Positions 1 through 5,083 of a stretch of DNA of 9,636 nucleotides are shown here, piece after piece. Positions within the stretch are counted from its first letter, which is position 1. Each line of letters opens with the position of its first letter. The DNA is from Pseudomonadota bacterium. GTDB taxonomy: Bacteria > Pseudomonadota > Gammaproteobacteria > Burkholderiales > Casimicrobiaceae. The stretch is taken from NCBI GenBank assembly GCA_022709775.1, contig JAKLIE010000032.1, positions 1-9,636 of the forward strand, given 5' to 3'. The notes beneath the pieces are model-generated. The model did not search any database, was not told the origin of the DNA, and saw only the letters and a program-made list of their open reading frames with translations. Made by a program: the position numbers and the translations under genes.

Positions 1-440
1 ACGGCACCGGCAACGTGATCCCGGGGCACGTGGAGTTCACCGTCGACCTGCGCTCGGGCGACGACGCGGTGCGCGAGGCGGCCGAGCGCGACGTCTTCGC
101 CCGCTGCGAGGCGATCGCCACCAAGCGTGGCGTGACGGTGGCCGTGCGCCGCAACCACGCCGTGCGAGCCACGCCCTGCTCGCCGCGGCTGCAGGCGTTG
201 CTCGCCGGCAGCCTCGAAGCCGTGGGCGCCCCGGTGCGCCGGCTGGCGAGCGGCGCCGGCCACGACGCGATGGTGCTGGCCGAGGCGACCGAGGTCGGCA
301 TGCTGTTCGTGCGCTGCGGCGCGGGCGGCATCAGCCACCATCCCGACGAGACGGTGACCGCCGGAGACGCCGAGATCGCCACCGCGGTGTTCCTCGACTT
401 CCTCGAGACCTGGATTCCCCGAGCACCCGCGCCACGATGA
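1..440 (+). CDS. M20 family Zn-dependent amidohydrolase (allantoate / N-carbamoyl-amino-acid hydrolase-like), 5'-truncated
   Basis: This is the C-terminal part of a gene whose start lies left of the window. The first complete codon is at position 3 and about 145 residues are visible. The GTG at 15 is internal, not a start. The reading frame carries the closing part of the M20/M28 metallohydrolase fold: a GTGNVIPG strand with the basic VDLR segment, then GAGHDAMVLA (nt 252-281), then GISHHPDE (nt 327-350). In the family the first His of that last motif is a zinc ligand, and it is present here (codon 336-338). The GAGHDA plus GISH combination is typical of allantoate amidohydrolases and N-carbamoyl-L-amino-acid hydrolases, which split carbamoyl or ureido amides in purine or hydantoin catabolism. 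The exact substrate cannot be decided from this fragment. The stop overlaps the next start as ATGA (437-440), so the two genes are probably one operon with translational coupling. Confidence 0.85.
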   Translation, partial: GTGNVIPGHVEFTVDLRSGDDAVREAAERDVFARCEAIATKRGVTVAVRRNHAVRATPCSPRLQALLAGSLEAVGAPVRRLASGAGHDAMVLAEATEVGMLFVRCGAGGISHHPDETVTAGDAEIATAVFLDFLETWIPRAPAPR

Positions 441-1684
441 CTCCTTCGACCCTCCACGAGAAGCTCGCCGCCTTCATCGACGCGCACCACGCCGGGCAGG
501 TCGCGTTCCTGCGCGAGATCGTGCGCGTGCCCTCCGACACGCCGCCGGGCGACAACGCGCCCGCTTCCGCGAAGGCGGCCGAACTGCTCGAGCGCATGGG
601 CTGCACGGTCGAGCGCCATCCGGTGCCGGAGGCGTTCCTGCGCGACTACGGCATGAGGAGCGTCGTCAACCTGATCGTCCGGCATCGCTTCGGCACGGGT
701 GGCCCGACGATCGCGCTCAACGCGCACGGCGACGTCGTGCCGCCCGGCGAAGGCTGGACGAAGCCGCCGTACGAAGGCGTCGTCGAGAACGGGCGCATGT
801 ACGCGCGCGGCGTGGCGGTGTCGAAGGCCGACATCGCCGGCTACACGTACGCGCTCGAGGCGCTGAAGGCCGCCGAGCGGGACGGCGCGCGCCTCAACGG
901 CACCGTCGAGCTGCACTTCACGTACGACGAGGAGTTCGGCGGACTCGCGGGCCCGGGCTGGCTGCTCGAGCACGGTCTCACGAAGCCGGACCTCGCGATC
1001 GCGGCGAGCTTCTCGTACGCGATCGTCACCGCGCACAACGGCTGCCTGCAGTTCGAGGTGACCGTTCACGGCAAGGCGACGCACGGCGCGATTCCCGCGA
1101 CCGGGCACGACGCGCTGCGCGCCGCGAACGCGATCCTGACCGCCGTCTACGCCGAGGCCGACCGGCTCGAGTCGGTCAAGTCGAAGGTGACGGGCATCGA
1201 CTCGCCCACCTTCATCGTCGGGACGGTCGCCGGCGGCATCAACACGAACGTCGTGCCCGACCGGATCGCGCTCAGGATGGACCGCCGCATGATCCCCGAG
1301 GAGGATCCGACGGCCGTCGAGGCCGGCGTGCGCGACCTGATCGAGGGCGCGGTACGCGGCCGGCCGGGCATCCGGGTCGATGTTCGCCGGCTGCTGCTCG
1401 CGCGGGCGCTGAAGCCGCTGCCGGGGCACGAGAAGCTCGTCGCGGTGCTGCAGAAGCACGGCCGGCGCGTGTTCGGCGAGCCGATTCCCGCAGTCGGGGT
1501 GCCGCTCTACGCCGACGCGCGTCTGTACGGCGAGCGCGGCATCCCGATCGTCATGTACGGCGCGGGTCCGCGCACGATCCTCGAGGCGAACGCGAAGCGC
1601 GCCGACGAGAACCTCGTGCTGGAAGACCTGCGGCGCGCGACGCAGGTCGTGGCGAGCGCCGTGGCGGACCTCCTGTCGGGCTGA
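437..1684 (+). CDS. M20 family metallohydrolase-like protein with divergent metal-binding motifs
   Basis: The protein has 415 residues, a normal length for ArgE/DapE/carboxypeptidase G2-type M20 enzymes, which hydrolyse peptide or acyl-amide bonds with two zinc ions. The order of elements fits the family: HGD (H97, D99), FTYDEEFGG with the general-base and ligand pair E165/E166, a lid domain beginning near H216 (HGKATHGAIP), and YADAR (358-362). Three usual metal-ligand positions look changed. The bridging Asp of the RGxxDxK motif is V128 (RGVAVSK). The Glu/Asp of the usual GEP-like segment aligns with S191. The final His of HxxDE is K387 (KRADE). It may therefore be a subfamily with shifted ligands (D132 is a candidate), a different chemistry, or an inactive paralogue. 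The start overlaps the upstream stop in ATGA and has no clear Shine-Dalgarno sequence, consistent with coupling. No signal peptide is seen, so it is probably cytoplasmic. Its substrate is unknown. Confidence 0.85.
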   Translation: MTPSTLHEKLAAFIDAHHAGQVAFLREIVRVPSDTPPGDNAPASAKAAELLERMGCTVERHPVPEAFLRDYGMRSVVNLIVRHRFGTGGPTIALNAHGDVVPPGEGWTKPPYEGVVENGRMYARGVAVSKADIAGYTYALEALKAAERDGARLNGTVELHFTYDEEFGGLAGPGWLLEHGLTKPDLAIAASFSYAIVTAHNGCLQFEVTVHGKATHGAIPATGHDALRAANAILTAVYAEADRLESVKSKVTGIDSPTFIVGTVAGGINTNVVPDRIALRMDRRMIPEEDPTAVEAGVRDLIEGAVRGRPGIRVDVRRLLLARALKPLPGHEKLVAVLQKHGRRVFGEPIPAVGVPLYADARLYGERGIPIVMYGAGPRTILEANAKRADENLVLEDLRRATQVVASAVADLLSG

Positions 1685-1702
1685 CGGCGCCGGGTGGCGC
1701 CC

Positions 1703-1740
1703 CGAAACGAAAACGCCGCAGCGGCAGGCCGCTGCGGCGT
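1703..1740 (-). terminator. Intrinsic terminator of tRNA-Pro / ispB transcript
   Basis: A perfect 13-bp inverted repeat (1713-1725 with 1728-1740) lies just beyond the 3' end of the tRNA. Read on the minus strand it is followed by TTTTCGTTTC, a T-rich tail, so it is oriented to end minus-strand transcription from ispB and the tRNA. On the plus strand the hairpin is followed by GC-rich sequence without a T-run, so it would be a poor terminator for the M20 operon. A second small inverted repeat, GGCGCC-GGGT-GGCGCC (1686-1701), directly follows the M20 stop and could help there. Confidence 0.8.
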
Positions 1741-1755
1741 CGTCGTGGTAACGAA

Positions 1756-1832
1756 TGGTCGGGGTGAGAGGATTCGAACCTCCGGCCTCTACGTCCCGAA
1801 CGTAGCGCTCTACCAGGCTAAGCTACACCCCG
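1756..1832 (-). tRNA. tRNA-Pro, anticodon CGG
   Basis: The minus strand folds as a 77-nt cloverleaf. The acceptor arm CGGGGTG (1832-1826) pairs with CACCCCG (1766-1760), followed by discriminator A and an encoded CCA (1758-1756). The anticodon stem is CTACG/CGTAG with loop TTCGGGA, giving anticodon CGG, which reads the proline codon CCG. The T-arm GGAGGTTCGAATCCTC is canonical. The gene begins 20 nt beyond the ispB stop on the same strand and is followed by a strong intrinsic terminator. It may be transcribed from its own promoter inside ispB, by read-through from ispB, or both. Confidence 0.97.
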
Positions 1833-1852
1833 AGGCCGTCGGCGGAAACGCG

Positions 1853-2824
1853 TCAGTGCGTGCGATCCGCCGAGAAAGTCGCCAATTGTAGCAGAGTCCG
1901 CGCGTCCGGTCCCGGGGGCAGCGCGGACAGCGCTTCGGCCGCCAGCCGCGCTTCCCCGCGGGCCCGCTCGCGGGCGTAGTCGAGCGCGCCCGAGCGCTCC
2001 AGCGCCGCGCGCACCGGTGCGAAGTCGTCCAGGCGGCCGCCGCCCTCGATCGCGTGCCGGATCAGCGCCCGGTCGGCTTCGTCGCCGACGGCCAGCGCGC
2101 GGATCAGCGGCAGCGTCATCTTGCCCTCGGCCAGGTCGTCGCCCAGGTTCTTTCCGATCTCGCCGGCGTCGCCCGTGTAGTCGAGCACGTCGTCCATGAT
2201 CTGGAACGCGCTGCCCAGGTGCGCTCCGTAGCGCGCGAGCGCGTCCTCGCGCGTCGGGTCGGGCTCGCCGAGCACGGCGCCCAGGCGCGCCGCCGCTTCG
2301 AACAGCTTCGCGGTCTTGCGACGGATCACCTCGACGTAGGCGTCCTCGTCGAGCGTCGCGTCGCCCGCGTGCATCAGTTGCATCACCTCGCCTTCGGCGA
2401 TCACGTTGGTCGCGTCCGACAGGATCTCGAGCACCCGCATCCGGCCGGTCGCGACCATCATCTGGAACGCGCGCGAGTAGAGGAAGTCGCCGACCAGCAC
2501 CGACGCCGCGTTGCCGAACGCCGCATTGGCCGTCGCCCGGCCGCGCCGCTGCGTCGACTCGTCGACGACGTCGTCGTGGAGCAGCGTCGCCGTATGGATC
2601 ATCTCGACGACCGCCGCCAGCGCGTGGCGGTGGCCCTCGGGGTCGCCGCAGGCCTTTGCCGCGAGCAGAACCAGGGCCGGACGCAGCCGCTTGCCTCCGC
2701 TGGCGACGATGTACTCGGCGATCTGGCGGATCAGGACGACTTCCGAAGAGAGGCTTTCGCGCAGGACGGCGTCCACGCGCGCCATGTCGGCGCCGATCGA
2801 TGCTTTCAGGAAGTCGAGCGTCAC
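1853..2824 (-). CDS. ispB: Octaprenyl diphosphate synthase (trans-isoprenyl diphosphate synthase)
   Basis: The enzyme extends farnesyl diphosphate with isopentenyl diphosphate to the long all-trans prenyl chain that becomes the ubiquinone side chain. From the GTG at 2824 it has 323 residues, matching the size of E. coli IspB. Motifs in order are GGKRLRPA (43-50), first Asp-rich motif DDVVD (84-88) followed by RR (93-94), GEVMQL (145-150), KT (170-171), second Asp-rich motif DDVLD (211-215) and GKNLGDDLAEGK (224-235). Small residues (A79, T80) precede the first DDxxD with no bulky aromatic, as expected for a long-chain enzyme. The C8 length is inferred from the family. An in-frame ATG at 2890 was not used: it lies inside a TACAAT -10-like box, and the extra N-terminus (rich in Ala, Pro, Arg and His) is unlike the family. 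No Shine-Dalgarno sequence precedes GTG 2824, so the start is the least certain point. A tRNA-Pro gene follows 20 nt downstream. Confidence 0.93.
   Translation of the reverse strand: MTLDFLKASIGADMARVDAVLRESLSSEVVLIRQIAEYIVASGGKRLRPALVLLAAKACGDPEGHRHALAAVVEMIHTATLLHDDVVDESTQRRGRATANAAFGNAASVLVGDFLYSRAFQMMVATGRMRVLEILSDATNVIAEGEVMQLMHAGDATLDEDAYVEVIRRKTAKLFEAAARLGAVLGEPDPTREDALARYGAHLGSAFQIMDDVLDYTGDAGEIGKNLGDDLAEGKMTLPLIRALAVGDEADRALIRHAIEGGGRLDDFAPVRAALERSGALDYARERARGEARLAAEALSALPPGPDARTLLQLATFSADRTH
1885..1913 (-). promoter_or_regulatory. Candidate tRNA-Pro promoter inside the 3' end of ispB
   Basis: On the minus strand a TACAAT hexamer (1890-1885; 5 of 6 to the sigma-70 -10 consensus) sits 17 nt after GGGACC (1913-1908; 3 of 6 to TTGACA, sharing the central GAC). 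Transcription would start near 1878, about 45 nt before the tRNA 5' end. The stretch coincides with ispB codons CTA CAA TTG and a nearby ACT. These are A/T-rich choices in a gene that otherwise prefers G/C-ending codons, which suggests selection for something besides the protein. The -35 is weak, so this is a candidate only. Confidence 0.45.
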
Positions 2825-2888
2825 GGTGGGGCGGGCGGGCCGGTGGGGACGATGCGTTGCCCGGAGAAGGGGACCGCAGGCGGCCGCC

Positions 2889-2894
2889 ATTGTA
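2889..2894 (-). promoter_or_regulatory. Candidate -10 element for ispB
   Basis: The minus strand reads GGCTACAATGG, a TACAAT hexamer matching the sigma-70 -10 box at 5 of 6 positions, about 65 nt before the preferred ispB GTG start. The octamer GCTACAAT recurs in the candidate tRNA promoter at the other end of ispB. No convincing -35 is seen at 15-18 nt upstream (CCGGAC at 17-nt spacing). The upstream in-frame ATG of the ispB frame falls within this box, which argues against its use. Confidence 0.4.
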
Positions 2895-2902
2895 GCCGAC
2901 CG

Positions 2903-2926
2903 GGGAACCCGGTCCGGGCCGTTCCC
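2903..2926. promoter_or_regulatory. Spaced palindrome between divergent ispB and rplU
   Basis: GGGAAC (2903-2908) and GTTCCC (2921-2926) form an inverted repeat with a 12-nt GC-rich spacer. It lies between the ispB -10-like box and the rplU -35. Next to it is another inverted repeat, CGGGGC (2930-2935) with GCCCCG (2945-2950). Either could bind a dimeric regulator or simply reflect GC-rich composition. No regulator is recognised. Confidence 0.2.
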
Positions 2927-2956
2927 GGGCGGGGCACCCCCGGCGCCCCGCCCGCT

Positions 2957-2986
2957 TTGACAGGCCGGCAGGAAAGCCGCTATAAT
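2957..2986 (+). promoter_or_regulatory. Consensus sigma-70 promoter for rplU-rpmA
   Basis: TTGACA (2957-2962) and TATAAT (2981-2986) are both perfect consensus hexamers, with an 18-bp spacer. Transcription should begin near 2993, leaving a leader of about 74 nt before the rplU start. The A/T-rich -10 region (TATAATTCAAAG) stands out from GC-rich surroundings. This fits the high constitutive output expected for a ribosomal-protein operon. The leader contains CCGCC and GGCGG segments (about 2997-3024) that could pair, but I see no recognised riboswitch or r-protein leader. Confidence 0.88.
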
Positions 2987-3066
2987 TCAAAGCTTTCCGC
3001 CAGCGGCTTGCTTCGGCAGGCGGTGCGGCACGACAACCCCGAAGCACGAAACCTCGGAGTCCAACC

Positions 3067-3378
3067 ATGTACGCGGTCGTAAAAACCGGCGGCAAGCAGT
3101 ATCGCGTCGTCGCCGGCGACAAACTCAAAGTAGAACAGATACCGGCGGACGTGGGCGCGGAAGTGATTCTCGACCAGGTGTTGATGGTCGGCGAAGGCGA
3201 AAGCGTCCGTCTCGGTCAACCCATCCTCTCGGGCGCCTCGGTGAAGGCGACGGTCGTCTCGCACGGCCGCGGCGAGAAGGTGAAGATCTTCAAGATGCGC
3301 CGGCGCAAGCACTACCAGAAGCACCAGGGCCACCGGCAGGGCTACACCGAGCTCAAGATCGACGCCATCGTCGGGTAA
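3067..3378 (+). CDS. rplU: 50S ribosomal protein L21
   Basis: L21 is a protein of the large ribosomal subunit that binds 23S rRNA. The 103-residue length equals that of E. coli L21. The N-terminus [14 protein letters not shown] and the basic C-terminal signature (about residues 71-98, with [19 protein letters not shown]) are diagnostic. The ATG is preceded by GGAG (3056-3059) at 7-nt spacing. It is the first gene after the consensus promoter at 2957-2986 and lies 12 nt upstream of rpmA, the usual pairing. ispB diverges on the other side, as is common in proteobacteria. Confidence 0.98.
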   Translation: MYAVVKTGGKQYRVVAGDKLKVEQIPADVGAEVILDQVLMVGEGESVRLGQPILSGASVKATVVSHGRGEKVKIFKMRRRKHYQKHQGHRQGYTELKIDAIVG

Positions 3379-3390
3379 GGAAGACACACC

Positions 3391-3666
3391 ATGGCACACA
3401 AGAAGGCAGGCGGGAGTTCCCGCAACGGGCGCGACTCGAACCCGAAGATGCTCGGCATGAAGGTGTACGGCGGCGAGAAGATCCGCGCCGGCGGCATCAT
3501 CATGCGCCAGCGCGGCACGGTGCTGCATCCGGGCACCAACGTCGGCATCGGCAAGGACCACACGCTCTACGCGCTGTGCGACGGCACCGTGAACTTCACG
3601 GTCAAGGGCGAGCGGCAGCACAAGTACGCGAACGTTTCGCCGGGCGCCCCCGAAGCGGGCGTTTGA
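3391..3666 (+). CDS. rpmA: 50S ribosomal protein L27
   Basis: L27 is a large-subunit protein whose N-terminal tail reaches the peptidyl-transferase centre. The start [16 protein letters not shown] is the classical unprocessed proteobacterial N-terminus, without the cleavable extension seen in Firmicutes. The core [24 protein letters not shown] also fits the family. At 91 residues it is slightly longer than the usual 85 or so, with a short tail ending PGAPEAGV. The Shine-Dalgarno AAGGAAG (3377-3383) overlaps the rplU TAA stop, so the two genes are co-transcribed and tightly linked. Normally obgE, and often proB, follows. Here the operon ends in repeats and a terminator, and the next gene is on the opposite strand. 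Confidence 0.98.
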   Translation: MAHKKAGGSSRNGRDSNPKMLGMKVYGGEKIRAGGIIMRQRGTVLHPGTNVGIGKDHTLYALCDGTVNFTVKGERQHKYANVSPGAPEAGV

Positions 3667-3676
3667 CGGGTAGTCA

Positions 3677-3808
3677 GTCCCCCCGAGGCGCGCTGCGCGC
3701 GCTTCCCCCGGGGGCGGGTGCGGTCCCCCCGAGGCGCGCTGCGCGCGCTTCCCCCGGAGGCGGGTGCGGTCCCCCCGAGGCGCGCTGCGCGCGCTTCCCC
3801 CGGGGGCG
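3677..3808. repeat. 46-bp GC-rich tandem repeat, three copies with internal hairpin
   Basis: Copies begin with GTCCCCCCGAGG at 3677, 3723 and 3769, an exact 46-bp period. Copies 1 and 2 differ at one base (A at 3758 in place of G), and copy 3 stops after 40 bp. Within each unit, GAGGCGCGC and GCGCGCTTC pair around a TGC loop with one G-T wobble, flanked by runs of C and by CCCCCGGGGG. The block lies wholly between the rpmA stop and the terminator. Similar GC-rich hairpin units are, to my knowledge, widely scattered in intergenic regions of Burkholderiales genomes. Translated, it gives low-complexity peptides that are artefacts. Function is unknown; transcript-end protection or REP-like behaviour is possible. 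Confidence 0.9.
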
Positions 3809-3812
3809 AATT

Positions 3813-3828
3813 CGGGGCTTCGGCCCCG
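3813..3828. other. UUCG tetraloop hairpin downstream of rpmA
   Basis: CGGGGC-TTCG-GCCCCG forms a 6-bp GC stem closed by a very stable UUCG tetraloop in plus-strand RNA. No T-run follows on either strand, so alone it is unlikely to terminate transcription. It sits between the tandem repeat and the T-tailed hairpin and may stabilise the 3' end of the rplU-rpmA mRNA. Confidence 0.6.
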
Positions 3829-3838
3829 CGCAAGATCG

Positions 3839-3870
3839 AAGGCCCCCAGGCGCGAGCCCCGGGGCCTTTT
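3839..3870 (+). terminator. Intrinsic terminator of rplU-rpmA
   Basis: AAGGCCCC (3839-3846) pairs with GGGGCCTT (3861-3868), followed by a short T-run (TTTT, 3867-3870) then CG. The orientation suits the rplU-rpmA transcript. From the minus strand the same stem is followed by CGATCTTG, a poor tail, so it is a weak stop for the convergent lptF-lptG-benE transcript. No better minus-strand terminator is seen after benE. Confidence 0.7.
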
Positions 3871-3895
3871 CGTCGGGAACGCCCCCGGCGTCCGG

Positions 3896-5083
3896 TCAGC
3901 GGCCCGTCGCCCGGCGCGGCACCAGGACTGTCGTCGCGAGAGCGCCGGCGCACAGGCCCCAGAAAGCACTTCCGACGCCGGCGAGCGTCACCCCCGACGC
4001 GGTGACCAGAAACGTGATCGTCGCGGGATCGCGCTCGCGCTCGTTCTCGAGCGCCGCCGCGAGCGCGCCGCCGATCGTGCCCAGCAGCGCGAGCCCGGCG
4101 ACCGTCACGACGAGCGCGCGGGGAAACGCGGCGAACAGCGCGCCCACGGTCGCGCCGAGCACGCCGAGTGCGAGGTAGAACACGCCGGCGGACACGGCCG
4201 CGACGTAGCGCCGCGCCGGATCCGCGTGCGCCTCGCGGCCCATGCAGATCGCCGCCGTGATCGCGGCGAGGTTGTAGGCGAAGCCACCGAAGGGCGCGAG
4301 CGCGACGGTCGTGACGCCGGTCCAGCCCACGAGCGGGGAGGCGGGCGTCGTGTAGCCGGCGGCGCGCATCGTCGCGACGCCGGGCACGTTCTGCGACGCC
4401 ATCGTCACGAGGAACAGCGGGATCGCGACGCCGACGGTGGCCTGCCACGAGAACGACGGCGCCGTGAACACGGGAGGGGCGACCGCGAGCGAGACCGAGG
4501 CGAGGCCGATCGACCCGCTCGTCGCGGCCATCGCGATGCCGGCGGCGAGCACCGCGGGCACCGCATAGCGCGGAAACAGGCGCCGTCCCGCCAGATAGAC
4601 CGCCAGCATCGTGGCCACCAGCGCGAAGTCGGTCGCGAGCGCCGCGAACGCCGAGAGGCCGAAGCGCAGCAGCACGCCTGCCAGCATGCCCGCTGCGATT
4701 CCCGCGGGAATGCGCGACATCGCACGCTCGAAGACGCCGGAGAATCCCGCGACGGCGAACAGCGCGCCGCACAGCATGAACGCGCCGATCGCCTCGGACA
4801 TCGTGACGCCGGCGACGCCGGTGACGAGCATCGCGGCCCCCGGCGTCGACCACGCGGTGACGACCGGGACGCGCCAGACGAGCGACAGCACGATGCATGT
4901 GACGCCCATGCCGAGTCCGAGCGCGACCATCCACGAGCCCAGCTCGCGCTCGGACGCGCCGAGCGCGCGCGCCGCCTCGAACACGATCGCGGCGGAGCTC
5001 GAGTAGCCGACCAGGACCGTGACGAAGCCCGCGACCAGCGCCGAGACCGAGGCGTCACGCACGAGCGCGCGCGCGACGCTCAC
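3896..5083 (-). CDS. benE: BenE family transporter (benzoate/H+ symporter family)
   Basis: This 395-residue integral inner-membrane protein is almost entirely hydrophobic, with roughly eleven or twelve membrane segments. Family hallmarks are AWSTPGAAML (77-86), SQNVPGVATMRAAGY (220-234), and APFGGFAYNLAAITAAICMG (253-272) followed by REAHADPARRY. Characterised relatives import benzoate with protons, but many BenE-family members (such as E. coli YdcO) have no proven substrate. No benzoate-catabolic gene is in the window, so the substrate is open and the symbol denotes family only. The GTG start at 5083 overlaps the lptG stop (GTGA) and gives a family-like N-terminus. Longer in-frame extension would run back through lptG and is rejected. 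It is the last gene of the lptF-lptG-benE unit and converges on rpmA. The pairing with LPS export is unexpected. Confidence 0.88.
   Translation of the reverse strand: MSVARALVRDASVSALVAGFVTVLVGYSSSAAIVFEAARALGASERELGSWMVALGLGMGVTCIVLSLVWRVPVVTAWSTPGAAMLVTGVAGVTMSEAIGAFMLCGALFAVAGFSGVFERAMSRIPAGIAAGMLAGVLLRFGLSAFAALATDFALVATMLAVYLAGRRLFPRYAVPAVLAAGIAMAATSGSIGLASVSLAVAPPVFTAPSFSWQATVGVAIPLFLVTMASQNVPGVATMRAAGYTTPASPLVGWTGVTTVALAPFGGFAYNLAAITAAICMGREAHADPARRYVAAVSAGVFYLALGVLGATVGALFAAFPRALVVTVAGLALLGTIGGALAAALENERERDPATITFLVTASGVTLAGVGSAFWGLCAGALATTVLVPRRATGR

Noticed and set aside
1756..1832. An integration site of a mobile island at the tRNA
   Set aside because: No integrase gene, second copy of the tRNA 3' end or compositional shift is visible in the window.
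1694..1891. A 65-codon plus-strand open frame with peptide GRGERIRTSGLYVPN
   Set aside because: It runs antisense through tRNA-Pro and its terminator. This peptide is a familiar artefact of translating the reverse strand of a tRNA gene.
2054..3082. Long plus-strand open frames opposite ispB
   Set aside because: They are antisense to ispB in GC-rich DNA, rich in Arg/Ala/His and without any recognisable domain. ispB accounts for the region with full motif support.
3677..3808. A CRISPR array
   Set aside because: The repeats are directly abutting 46-bp units with no variable spacers, and no cas gene is present.
2980..3969. A minus-strand open frame of 329 codons opposite rplU-rpmA
   Set aside because: It is antisense to two unmistakable ribosomal genes and includes the translated tandem repeat.
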